64,000 nt of DNA. Origin: Corynebacterium sp. HMSC08A12 (lineage in GTDB: Bacteria; Actinomycetota; Actinomycetes; Mycobacteriales; Mycobacteriaceae). Of this stretch, positions 47,942 to 56,135 are shown piece after piece. The translations under genes were made by a program, and so were the position numbers. A model generated the notes under the pieces. It worked only from the letters and a program-made list of their open reading frames with translations. It was not told where the DNA came from and made no database searches. Position 1 is the first letter of the stretch. Each line of letters begins with the position of its first letter. The stretch covers positions 1 to 64,000 of the forward strand of contig NZ_KV789188.1 in assembly GCF_001807485.1 (NCBI RefSeq). The letters are read 5' to 3'.

Positions 47942-48706
47942 ATGGCGCGCAATGCGACGGAACCACTCGACGTACTCATCATCGGCGGGGGATTTGCGGG
48001 CACTGCGGCGGGTGTTACCCTCGCCCGAGCTCAGCGGACCGTCCGAATCATCGACAACGGAAAACCGCGTAACCGCTTCAGCGCCCACTCTCACGGCATC
48101 ATGGGGCGCGACGGAGCGAACCCAATGGAGCTACTCGACCAAGGGCGCGACGAATTCATAGCTTTCGGCGGTGAAGTAACCCAAAATGAGGTCACCTCTC
48201 TCGAGCAAACAGGCAACGCATGGACGGCCACTACGGCCGACGGACGGCAGTTTCCGGCTCGACAAGTACTCATGGCGACGGGCATTACCGACGAACTGCC
48301 GGACGTCCCGGGCCTAGCTGAGCTTTGGGGATCACGAGTTTTTCACTGCCCCTACTGCCACGGGTATGAGGCCCGAGGGCGAGATCTTGCCGTCGTCGGT
48401 GGAAAGAATCCCGGGTTCACGACGCGCATGGTGCATTTGTTGCGCAAGTGGACCGATCGCGTCACGTTCTTCACTAACGGCCTTTCCCTTAGCGAAGCTG
48501 ATCGCGCACTGTTCGAGAAGCGCGGTGTTGTTCTTATGGACGCCCCCGTCTCCCGCGTGCAGCCCGACCCAGAATCGAAAACGGGAGTGCTAGTGAGCGC
48601 CACCGATCCCATCGAAGCTGGCGACTCCGCCTCCACCGCCATCGCGATCGATCAGGCCTTATTGGACGAAGAGCTACAGCAGATTCAAGGGCAGGCTCAT
48701 GGATAA
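47942..48706 (+). CDS. Thioredoxin-reductase-like flavoprotein, shortened
   Basis: A pyridine-nucleotide disulfide oxidoreductase of about 254 residues. It has FAD-binding IIGGGFAGTAAGVTLAR (residues about 12-28), ATGITDELPDVPG, and the redox motif CPYCHGYEARG (CxxC), then LAVVGGKNPGFTT for NADPH. Family members run to 300 residues or more and end with a TSVPGVxAAGD segment. Here the protein jumps from MDAPVSRVQPDPESKTGVLV to a short EAGDSASTAIAIDQALLDEEL end, as if about 50 residues were deleted in frame. It overlaps the next gene by eight bases. Confidence 0.8.
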   Translation: MARNATEPLDVLIIGGGFAGTAAGVTLARAQRTVRIIDNGKPRNRFSAHSHGIMGRDGANPMELLDQGRDEFIAFGGEVTQNEVTSLEQTGNAWTATTADGRQFPARQVLMATGITDELPDVPGLAELWGSRVFHCPYCHGYEARGRDLAVVGGKNPGFTTRMVHLLRKWTDRVTFFTNGLSLSEADRALFEKRGVVLMDAPVSRVQPDPESKTGVLVSATDPIEAGDSASTAIAIDQALLDEELQQIQGQAHG

Positions 48707-49301
48707 CGAACAACCACAACAGGTAGCGTTTATTCTTTTCGATGGATTTGAGCTGCTGGATGTCTTTGGTCCTGCCGAGATTTTCTCCAAAGTTCCTGGC
48801 CTACAGGTGGAGTTCGCCTCCGTGGATGGGCAAGCCGTTGCCAGCTCCCAAGGTGTGAAAATTCTCCCCGACACAACCTTCGATTCCCTCGTGTGCGACA
48901 CCTTTATCATCCCCGGCGGCCAGGGAACGCGAGCACTCGTCAAAGATGCGGATTTCCTGGCCCGCATCTACAAAATGGCGAGCTGCACCTCGCTTGTCTG
49001 TTCCATATGCACGGGTTCAGCGGTTTTGGCCGCAGCTGGTTTGCTGGAGGGATACGCCGCCACCAGCAATAAACTTGCGTTTGATTGGGCCAATTCTTTC
49101 GGCAAGGACATCGACTGGAAAGGCTCTGCCCGGTGGGTGCAGGACAGAGACCGTTGGACGTCTTCCGGTGTGGCAGCGGGTATAGATATGGCCGTCGCTT
49201 TCGTCACCCACTTCTTCGGCGCTCCACTTGCGGAGAAGATCGCCCATGACCTAGAGATTCAATTTAATAGCGACCCGGAGCACGACCCATTCGCGGTCTG
49301 A
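48699..49301 (+). CDS. DJ-1/PfpI-family protein
   Basis: A 200-residue class I glutamine amidotransferase-like protein. It has FILFDGFELLDVFGPAEIF, FIIPGGQGTRALV, the nucleophile elbow CSICTGSAVLAAAGLLEG with Cys, and a His-containing end. It resembles the N-terminal domains of AraC-type regulators and isonitrile-hydratase-like proteins. It overlaps the flavoprotein gene by eight bases, so the two are co-translated, perhaps in a redox or detoxification pathway. Confidence 0.88.
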   Translation: MDNEQPQQVAFILFDGFELLDVFGPAEIFSKVPGLQVEFASVDGQAVASSQGVKILPDTTFDSLVCDTFIIPGGQGTRALVKDADFLARIYKMASCTSLVCSICTGSAVLAAAGLLEGYAATSNKLAFDWANSFGKDIDWKGSARWVQDRDRWTSSGVAAGIDMAVAFVTHFFGAPLAEKIAHDLEIQFNSDPEHDPFAV

Positions 49302-49345
49302 AATCTAGCACGCATTACTACTGCCTTGTAACCGCCCCCGGCAAT

Positions 49346-49397
49346 GCAAAACACCCCGCACGGCCAGGATCCGAAGATCCAACCCTGCGGAGTGTTC
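49346..49397 (-). terminator. Terminator of tRNA-Leu
   Basis: On the minus strand, AACACTCCGCAGGGTT...GGATC - TTC - GATCC...GCGGGGTGTTTT forms a long hairpin with a T-run, right after the tRNA 3' end. Confidence 0.85.
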
Positions 49398-49403
49398 GTT
49401 CTG

Positions 49404-49486
49404 TGGGCGAAGGGGGACTTGAACCCCCACGTCCCGAAGGACACTGGCACCTGAAGCCAGCGCGTCTGCCATTCCGCCACTCGCCC
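49404..49486 (-). tRNA. tRNA-Leu (anticodon CAG)
   Basis: An 83-base class II tRNA with acceptor stem GGGCGAG/TTCGCCC and discriminator A. The anticodon arm is CTGGC-TTCAGGT-GCCAG with CAG in the loop. A long variable arm (TGTCCTTCGGGACG) and a T arm (GGGGGTTCAAGTCCCCC) follow. CCA is not encoded. It reads CUG. Its place beside fhaA is conserved in related genomes. Confidence 0.95.
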
Positions 49487-49843
49487 GAGTGACTATGTAG
49501 GACACATGGTATTCACCACAGTGTTTACACTGTCTTGCCTGCTGAAACCACACATTCCTAACTGGAATCTGTGCTCGCTGGCAACGAAATGAAACTCTAG
49601 CACGATGCACGCGCGCTTCCAAAAAACGCATCTGACCTGCGTGAAAATGCACGTTACCCGTTACTACCCCTATAATGGCCAACTACACACTCGCAGCATC
49701 GGGGTATGGCTGCACAGCACAACCTGCCACCCGGTGCCCGCGACTTTCGTCATACAGCGCCCCGCCAGGCACAACTAGCGCCAGGCACTTAAGGCATGCG
49801 ACTGCAGTGGAAAACACAGGACGACACAGGAGGACTACGGACA
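49487..49843 (+). promoter_or_regulatory. Control region of the fhaA-pknB operon
   Basis: About 357 bases without a gene. TATAAT at 49671-49676 is a good -10 element, though its -35 is weak; it would give a roughly 160-base leader. An AGGAGG site precedes fhaA. Confidence 0.5.
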
Positions 49844-51130
49844 ATGAGTCTGTTTGGACGTTTCAAGAAGCTCGACAGCTCGCTTCAGCGCGGGCTGGAT
49901 AACGGCTTCGCACGTGTCTTCGGCGGCGAGGTTGTTCCAACCGAGATCGACGAGGTTCTTAAGCAGTACGCCGAAGAGTCCGTCATGACGGATGCCCAGG
50001 GCCAGCGTTTGGCTCCCAGCTACTTCCAGGTACTCGTCAGCACCCGCGACTACGCAAGCCTCACCGAGTCCCGCCCGCGCCTGGCCGAGGAAATGGGCGA
50101 TCGCCTGAGCCGCTTCATTCGTAACCAGGGCTGGCGCACAAACGAGCCGGTCAAGGTGAACCTTTCTGCCCACGACGGCTTGCACTCCGGGCAGATGCGT
50201 GCCGATGCGCGCTTCGACGTTCCCCGCACCGAGGATCGCTCCAGCGCAAACGTCGCCATCGGCGAGGATGCCCCGGCGCAAGCTAGTCGCCCGGAATGGC
50301 CTTCATCGCAGCCCGGCGAGCGTTCATTGGTCTCTCATGATTATGACGCCCCTAGCTCCAACGACGACCCGTCCAGCGATGCTCAACACCCCAACTCCGG
50401 GCGATCTCTAGGGGATCTGGTTTCGTCGGCAGATGCGCAGCATCACCACCACGGGTCGGCCGACTCTGCTGGTGCTGCCGCTGGCGCTGCAGGTGCGGCC
50501 GCTGCTGGCGCTGCAGGTGCCCGCGCAGCAGGTGTGCACCGCGCCTCCCCGGATTTCGCGCGCAACCAGTGGTCGGATCAGGCGGAGCAAGCGGAAGATA
50601 CTGAGGCCCCAGAGTCCCCGGAGTCCCCGGTATCCCAGGAACCCCAGGAATCTTGGGAGCCCCGCGACCACCAATCCCAGGACGAAGAGAAGGAAAGCGC
50701 GGTGCACAACCAGCAGAACTGGCAGGGCCAGCAGGAAGGCAATGATTTCGAACGTCCGGTGAGCTACCCGGGCACCGAAGTCATTGTGCAGTCTACTCCC
50801 TCCCCCGTACGCGGAGGCGTGGGCGCGGACAGCGGCGAGAGCGAACTGCGGGTCACCCTCACGCTGCACGATGGCTCCGACCGCACCTACGAACTACGCA
50901 AGGGCAGCAACATCATCGGGCGCGGCAACGGAGTGGATCTGCGCATCCCCGATACCGGTGTTTCCCGCCAGCACGCAGACATCACCTGGGATGGCTACGA
51001 TGCGGTGCTGACGGACCTGCAGTCCACCAACGGCACTTCCGTTAACGGCACCCCGATCGAAAACTGGCTGCTGGCCAGCGGCGACGTAATCTCTCTCGGC
51101 CACTCTGAGATCGGCGTGGAGTTCCACTAA
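49844..51130 (+). CDS. fhaA: FHA-domain protein FhaA
   Basis: A 428-residue phosphothreonine-reading protein. Residues 1-115 are the DUF3662 domain (MSLFGRFKKLDSSLQRGLDNGFARVFGGEVVPTEI). A long acidic Ala/Ser/Pro/Gln-rich linker follows (about 130-330). The C-terminal FHA domain (about 340-425) has SNIIGRGNGVDLRIPDTGVSRQHADI and LQSTNGTSVNG. FhaA helps tie PknA/PknB signalling to peptidoglycan synthesis. The ATG has AGGAGG ten bases upstream and begins the operon. Confidence 0.94.
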   Translation: MSLFGRFKKLDSSLQRGLDNGFARVFGGEVVPTEIDEVLKQYAEESVMTDAQGQRLAPSYFQVLVSTRDYASLTESRPRLAEEMGDRLSRFIRNQGWRTNEPVKVNLSAHDGLHSGQMRADARFDVPRTEDRSSANVAIGEDAPAQASRPEWPSSQPGERSLVSHDYDAPSSNDDPSSDAQHPNSGRSLGDLVSSADAQHHHHGSADSAGAAAGAAGAAAAGAAGARAAGVHRASPDFARNQWSDQAEQAEDTEAPESPESPVSQEPQESWEPRDHQSQDEEKESAVHNQQNWQGQQEGNDFERPVSYPGTEVIVQSTPSPVRGGVGADSGESELRVTLTLHDGSDRTYELRKGSNIIGRGNGVDLRIPDTGVSRQHADITWDGYDAVLTDLQSTNGTSVNGTPIENWLLASGDVISLGHSEIGVEFH

Positions 51131-51240
51131 CCCTATTTTTCCCTTCCGCCCTACTCCTTCAGGGTCATCTAAACTAGGCTATTCACATACACATGTGCCC
51201 CGCGGGGCTATGTGCGCCTGTGTTTATTGAGTGGTTCATG

Positions 51241-51262
51241 GAGTACTCACCGAGTACTCACC
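51241..51262 (+). repeat. 11-bp direct repeat upstream of fhaB
   Basis: GAGTACTCACC occurs twice in tandem, each unit with a GAGTACTC palindrome. A candidate regulator site in the fhaA-fhaB gap. Confidence 0.55.
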
Positions 51263-51295
51263 GAACCTTCCGACCTTATTGAGGAGTTGAATACC

Positions 51296-51793
51296 GTGCA
51301 GACCACGCTGCTTTTGCTGGTCAAGATTGGCCTGCTGCTTTTGCTGTGGTTCTTCATCTGGATGACTGTTCGCTCCCTCAAGAAGGATGCGGATCGCACC
51401 TCTGGCTTGACTCCCGCCGGGATGGCTCCCATCGCAGCGGGATACGGCGGTCCCATGAACGAGCCCTCTTCTTCCGGCCATGCTTTCCGCAGGCACAAGG
51501 CGCCTAATTCCCTGGAGCTCACCAGTGGCCCGCTGACTGGCACCACGCTGAACCTCAAGGGGTACCAGGACGTCTCCATCGGGCGCTCGCAGTCGTGCAC
51601 GCTGGTGCTGGAGGATGACTTTGCCTCCGGCACCCACGCGCGTCTGATCCGCCGCGGCTCGGATTGGTACGTCGAAGACCTCGACTCCCGCAATGGCACC
51701 TGGATCGGTAACGAGCGCCTGGACCAGCCCGTTAAGCTTTCCGCCGGTATGGAAATCCGCATCGGCCAAACCCACGTGAGGATGGACGCATGA
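51296..51793 (+). CDS. fhaB: FHA-domain membrane protein FhaB
   Basis: A 165-residue protein. It has an N-terminal membrane helix (LLLVKIGLLLLLWFFIWMTV) and a short linker, then the C-terminal FHA domain (about residues 75-160) with VSIGRSQSCTLVLEDDFASGTHARLI and LDSRNGTWIGNERL. FhaB/FipA reads phosphothreonine on division and wall proteins. GTG 51296 has GAGGAG upstream; the earlier in-frame ATG is not needed. It overlaps pstP (ATGA). Confidence 0.93.
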   Translation: MQTTLLLLVKIGLLLLLWFFIWMTVRSLKKDADRTSGLTPAGMAPIAAGYGGPMNEPSSSGHAFRRHKAPNSLELTSGPLTGTTLNLKGYQDVSIGRSQSCTLVLEDDFASGTHARLIRRGSDWYVEDLDSRNGTWIGNERLDQPVKLSAGMEIRIGQTHVRMDA

Positions 51794-53376
51794 CCGAGGG
51801 CAAGAACGGAAACATCGGGCGCACGCTGAACTACGCGGCGTGCTCTGACCGTGGCCTGGTCCGCGGCAACAACGAAGACTCCGCCTACGCCGGCCCGCGT
51901 CTGCTGGCTCTGGCCGACGGCATGGGTGGCCACGCTGCCGGCGAGGTTGCCTCCCAGTTCCTCATTAATGCCCTCAGCCCCCTGGATTCCCCACTGATCG
52001 ACGAGCCCAACAACCGCGATCAGTTGGAAAACTTGCTGGCCACGGCTACGGACGAGGGCAACCAGGACATCGCCGCGCACGTCGACGAGCACCCAAACTT
52101 GGATGGCATGGGCTGCACCCTGACCTCCATGCTCTTCCGCGAGGACGAGGTCGCCATCTGCCACATCGGCGATTCCCGCGGCTACGTCCTGCGCGACGGT
52201 GAGCTGCGCCAGGTCACCAAGGACGACACCTTCGTGCAGTCCCTCGTCGATGAGGGCAAGCTCGATCCCGAGGACGTCAGCAGCCACCCGCAGCGTTCCC
52301 TCATCCTTAAGGCCCTCACCGGCCGTCCCGTCGAACCCACCCTGTGGCGTGAAAAAACGCAGGTCGGCGACCGCTTCATGCTCTGCTCCGACGGGCTTTC
52401 GGATCCGGTTAGCATCGACACGATCCGCGAGGTTCTCTCCCACGGCACCCCGGAGAAGGCTGCCCGCAAGCTCGTTGAGATGGCACTGCGTGGCGGTGGC
52501 CCGGACAACGTCACCGTTGTTGTTGCCGATGTTGTTGGTTTTGACGCCGACTCCAATGCCCCGACGGATCCGGAGCTCACCCTGCCACCCCGCCCGGTGA
52601 TGGCGGGAGCTATTGCAGGTGAGGCAGTGGATATGCCACGCCCGAATTCTTCGGCAGCCCGCGCAGCAGCTATTCAGGGGCTGTCGACGACGACGGCGGC
52701 GTCACCAAAAAAGGACGAGGAAGACGACGAGCCCGAACCTGCGACGGCCAATGGTGGCCACGATCGCACAGGTAACGGCAACAACGTTCACGGCGATGGC
52801 CACAGCGTAGGCGATGCAGAACCCAGCGCGGCCAAGAAGCCGAAGAAATCCCGGCGCGGGCTGTGGGTGACGCTGGCGATCATCCTGGCCGTTGTTCTGG
52901 CCGGTGGCGCGGTGACCTATGTGATGTACCAGCGAGTGAAGGACACGTACTACGTCACCGCGGATAACTCGCAGATCAAGGTGATGAACGGCACTGATTC
53001 TTCCGTAATGGGATTCAAGCTGAACTCTGTGCACCAGGACGTCTGTCTGGACGACGAAGGCAAGGCGACCTTCGTGGATCCGGGTGCGGGCGGCGATTGC
53101 CACCTGTTTATGACCTCGGATCTGACTCCGGCGGCGCAGGGCGCACTGTCGGATCTGCCGGAGGATTCCTACGACAAGGTCACCGGCCAGGTCAACCGTC
53201 TGGCGGAGCAGACTCTGCCGGTTTGTGTGACGCGAGTGCCGGCAGACGGAGACAAAGACAAGGATGGCAAAGACGACAAGGATAAGAAAAAGAGCAGCAC
53301 GGAAAAGAGCGAAAAGAAGAGCGACGCGCCCGAAGACCTCACGACCCCCGGAGTCTCCTGCCGCGAGGTGAAGTAA
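51790..53376 (+). CDS. pstP: Ser/Thr protein phosphatase PstP (PP2C)
   Basis: A 528-residue phosphatase that reverses PknA/PknB. The PP2C catalytic domain (about 1-245) has RGNNEDSAYAG, LADGMGGHAAGEVAS, CHIGDSRGYVLRDG and MLCSDGLSDPVS, giving the metal-binding Asp residues. A cytoplasmic linker holds AASPKKDEEDD, encoded by a dispersed motif copy. A membrane helix (WVTLAIILAVVLAGGAVTYVMY) and an external domain follow, ending in a Lys/Asp-rich stretch (DKDKDGKDDKDKKKSS). The start ATG overlaps the fhaB TGA. Confidence 0.95.
   Translation: MTEGKNGNIGRTLNYAACSDRGLVRGNNEDSAYAGPRLLALADGMGGHAAGEVASQFLINALSPLDSPLIDEPNNRDQLENLLATATDEGNQDIAAHVDEHPNLDGMGCTLTSMLFREDEVAICHIGDSRGYVLRDGELRQVTKDDTFVQSLVDEGKLDPEDVSSHPQRSLILKALTGRPVEPTLWREKTQVGDRFMLCSDGLSDPVSIDTIREVLSHGTPEKAARKLVEMALRGGGPDNVTVVVADVVGFDADSNAPTDPELTLPPRPVMAGAIAGEAVDMPRPNSSAARAAAIQGLSTTTAASPKKDEEDDEPEPATANGGHDRTGNGNNVHGDGHSVGDAEPSAAKKPKKSRRGLWVTLAIILAVVLAGGAVTYVMYQRVKDTYYVTADNSQIKVMNGTDSSVMGFKLNSVHQDVCLDDEGKATFVDPGAGGDCHLFMTSDLTPAAQGALSDLPEDSYDKVTGQVNRLAEQTLPVCVTRVPADGDKDKDGKDDKDKKKSSTEKSEKKSDAPEDLTTPGVSCREVK
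52698..52716 (+). repeat. Dispersed GGCGTCA motif copy
   Basis: GGCGTCACCAAAAAAGGAC, in the cytoplasmic linker of PstP (translated ASPKKD). Confidence 0.8.
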
Positions 53377-53379
53377 ACC

Positions 53380-54687
53380 ATGAAGCTTTTTAGCCGACGC
53401 ACCGAGGCTGGCTTGCTGCTGCTGGCCGCCATCATTTTGCTGCTGGCCATCGTGGCGCTGGAGATCTCGCAGGGCAAGGAAATCAGCTCCGAGGTGTTCT
53501 ACCTGGTCGGCGGCTTCTTTCTGACTTTTCTAGTGGCGCACCTGGTGGTGTGCTGGACGGCCCCGGAGGCCGACCAGATCATGCTGCCCATCGCGGCGCT
53601 GCTCAACGGCCTGGGGCTGGTGATGATCTACCGGCTGGACCTCGGGTCGGGCCTCACACTGGCGAAGTCACAGATCATGTGGACCGCCCTGGGTGTGATC
53701 CTGTTCTGCCTGGTGATTGGCTTTTTGCGGGATCACCGCTCGCTGCAGAACTACTCGTATCTGCTGGGCTTGGCGGGCCTTATCCTGACGGCCCTGCCGA
53801 TCGTCTGGCCTACCTCCCTGAACGCGGACGCAAAGGTGTGGATCAGCATCGGCCCGTTCTCGATCCAGCCCGGCGAGTTCGCAAAGATCATGCTGCTGCT
53901 GTTCTTCGCCGCGCTGCTGGTAAATAAGCGCCGCCTGTTCAACGTGGCCGGCAAGTCCTTCTTGGGTTTGCAGTTCCCCCGTCTGCGCGACCTCGGCCCG
54001 CTGTTTCTGGTGTGGGGCATCGCGCTGATGATCATGGCCGCGCAGAACGACTTCGGCCCGGCCCTGCTGCTGTTCGGCACCGTGCTGGGCATGCTGTACA
54101 TCGCCACCGGCCGCGCCTCCTGGCTGGTGCTGGGTCTCGGCCTGGCTTTCATCGGCGCATTCGGCGTGTACCAGATCTCGGACAAGATCCAGGATCGCGT
54201 GTCCAACTTCGTGGATCCTTTGTCGAACTACGACGGCAACGGCTTCCAGCTCTCCCAGGCCCTGTTTGGCATGTCCTTCGGTGGCGTGACTGGCCGCGGC
54301 CTGGGCGAGGGTTACCCAAACAACATCCCCGTCGCGCACTCCGACTTCATCCTGGCCGCTATCGGCGAGGAGCTGGGGCTGATCGGCTTGGCAGGCGTGC
54401 TGCTGGCCTACGCGATCTTCGTGTCGCGCGGCTTCAACACTGCCATGCGAGCCCGCGATTCCTACGGCAAGCTCGTTGCCGCGGGTCTGTCGCTGACGAT
54501 CGCCATCCAGGTTTTCGTGGTCACCGGCGGTATCTCCCGCCTGCTGCCCATGACCGGCCTCACCACGCCGTTCCTGTCGCACGGTGGTTCGTCACTGTTG
54601 GCGAACTACATCCTGTTGGCGATTATTCTTCGTATTTCTCATGACGCCCGCACGCCCCTGGCCATTAAGGAAAGAGAGGAAGCATGA
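53380..54687 (+). CDS. rodA: SEDS-family peptidoglycan polymerase RodA/FtsW
   Basis: A 435-residue polytopic enzyme with about ten helices that polymerises lipid II. SEDS motifs are DAKVWISIGPFSIQPGEFAKI, NDFGPALLLFGT, GNGFQLSQALFG, and the Asp-bearing AHSDFILAAIGEELGLIG, with the C-terminal GGSSLLANYILLAI. It partners with PbpA, encoded next; its TGA overlaps the pbpA ATG. Confidence 0.95.
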   Translation: MKLFSRRTEAGLLLLAAIILLLAIVALEISQGKEISSEVFYLVGGFFLTFLVAHLVVCWTAPEADQIMLPIAALLNGLGLVMIYRLDLGSGLTLAKSQIMWTALGVILFCLVIGFLRDHRSLQNYSYLLGLAGLILTALPIVWPTSLNADAKVWISIGPFSIQPGEFAKIMLLLFFAALLVNKRRLFNVAGKSFLGLQFPRLRDLGPLFLVWGIALMIMAAQNDFGPALLLFGTVLGMLYIATGRASWLVLGLGLAFIGAFGVYQISDKIQDRVSNFVDPLSNYDGNGFQLSQALFGMSFGGVTGRGLGEGYPNNIPVAHSDFILAAIGEELGLIGLAGVLLAYAIFVSRGFNTAMRARDSYGKLVAAGLSLTIAIQVFVVTGGISRLLPMTGLTTPFLSHGGSSLLANYILLAIILRISHDARTPLAIKEREEA

Positions 54688-56132
54688 ACCGCTCCATCCG
54701 CGCGGTAGCCATCTTTAGCTTCATCTTGGTGGTCGCCCTCATTGCAAACCTGACCTACATCCAAGGCTTCCAGCAGAAGTCGCTGGCGCAGAATCCGCTG
54801 AATTCGCGTCAATTCCTAGAGGCCAAGTCGAAGGAACGCGGCAGGATCATCGCCGGCGACCAGGTGCTGGCCAGGTCCGTGAAGGATTCCGACGACTTCT
54901 ACGACCGTGAGTACCCGTACATGTCCGCGAAGTACGGCTCCGTGATCGGCTACCTGTCTGACCAGTACGGTGCCTCGGGTATCGAGTCTTCCCAGAACTC
55001 CATCCTCACCGGCGAGGACGATTCCCTGTTCGCCACCCGCACGTGGGACATGCTGACGGGCAAGGAGGCCGGCGGGGCGAACGTGGAGCTCACGCTCAAC
55101 CCGCAAGTGCAGGAAGTCGCCTACGACCAGCTGGCCAACAAGGGCTACTCCGGTTCCGTGGTGGCTCTGCGCCCGTCCACGGGCGAAGTGCTGGCGATGG
55201 CCAGCACGCCCTCGGCTGACCCGGCGCAGATCGTCGGCCCGCCGGCCGAGCAGGCCAAGACGAACTTTGAGAACTACGCCAACGACGATTCCGCCCCGTT
55301 GTTGAACCGCTCCACGCAGCAGATCCAGCCGCCGGGCTCGACGTTCAAGGTCATCACTACCGCGGCCGCCCTGGAGGAGGGCGACACTCCGGAGACCTCC
55401 GTGACCGCCGCGCCGCAGATCACCCTGCCGGATACGGCCACGACCCTGGAGAACTACGGCGGCGCGGCCTGTGGCGGCGGTGGCACCACCACCCTGCGCG
55501 AGGCCTTCAAACGCTCCTGTAACACCGCCTTCGTGGACATCTCCACTCGCCACGGCGCGGATAAGTTCAAGAAGATTTCCGAGAACTTCGGCATCGGGGA
55601 ACAGGACGACTACCTGGGCCTGCCGGTGGAGCCCTCCCGCCTGGGTGACATCCCGGACGGTGCGGCTCTGGGCCAGTCCTCCATCGGCCAGCGCGACGTG
55701 GCGCTGACCCCGCTGCAGAATGCGGTGATCGCCGCGACCATCGCCAACGGTGGTGTGCGCATGAAGCCTTACCTAGTTAGCAAGATCACCGGCCGCGATC
55801 TTTCCACCCTGCGGACCACCAAGCCGCAGAAGGCTCAGCGCGCGGTGCCGGAGGAGACGGCCGATACCTTGAAGGATCTGATGGTGGAGGCCGAGAAGTG
55901 GGCCGGCGGCGATGCCTCCATCGCTTCGAAGACGGGTACCGCCGAGCACGGCGAGGATTCCCGCAACTCCAACCCGCACGCCTGGTACATCGCGTTTTCC
56001 ACCTCCGCCGATGTGGCGGTAGCCGTTCTGGTGGAAAATGGTGGCGACCGCGGGCGGGCGGCTACCGGTGGTTCGGTGGCCGGTCCCATCGGCCGGGCCG
56101 TCATCCACGCAGCTGAGAAGGAGCAGCAGTAG
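54684..56132 (+). CDS. pbpA: Class B penicillin-binding protein PbpA
   Basis: A 482-residue DD-transpeptidase that cross-links polar or septal peptidoglycan with RodA. It has an N-terminal membrane anchor (VAIFSFILVVALIANLTY) and a dimerisation domain. The transpeptidase motifs are PGSTFKVITT (SxxK), KRSCNTAF (SxN) and ASKTGTAEHG (KTG). It overlaps rodA by four bases and lies immediately before pknA. Confidence 0.95.
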   Translation: MNRSIRAVAIFSFILVVALIANLTYIQGFQQKSLAQNPLNSRQFLEAKSKERGRIIAGDQVLARSVKDSDDFYDREYPYMSAKYGSVIGYLSDQYGASGIESSQNSILTGEDDSLFATRTWDMLTGKEAGGANVELTLNPQVQEVAYDQLANKGYSGSVVALRPSTGEVLAMASTPSADPAQIVGPPAEQAKTNFENYANDDSAPLLNRSTQQIQPPGSTFKVITTAAALEEGDTPETSVTAAPQITLPDTATTLENYGGAACGGGGTTTLREAFKRSCNTAFVDISTRHGADKFKKISENFGIGEQDDYLGLPVEPSRLGDIPDGAALGQSSIGQRDVALTPLQNAVIAATIANGGVRMKPYLVSKITGRDLSTLRTTKPQKAQRAVPEETADTLKDLMVEAEKWAGGDASIASKTGTAEHGEDSRNSNPHAWYIAFSTSADVAVAVLVENGGDRGRAATGGSVAGPIGRAVIHAAEKEQQ

Positions 56133-56135
56133 GCC

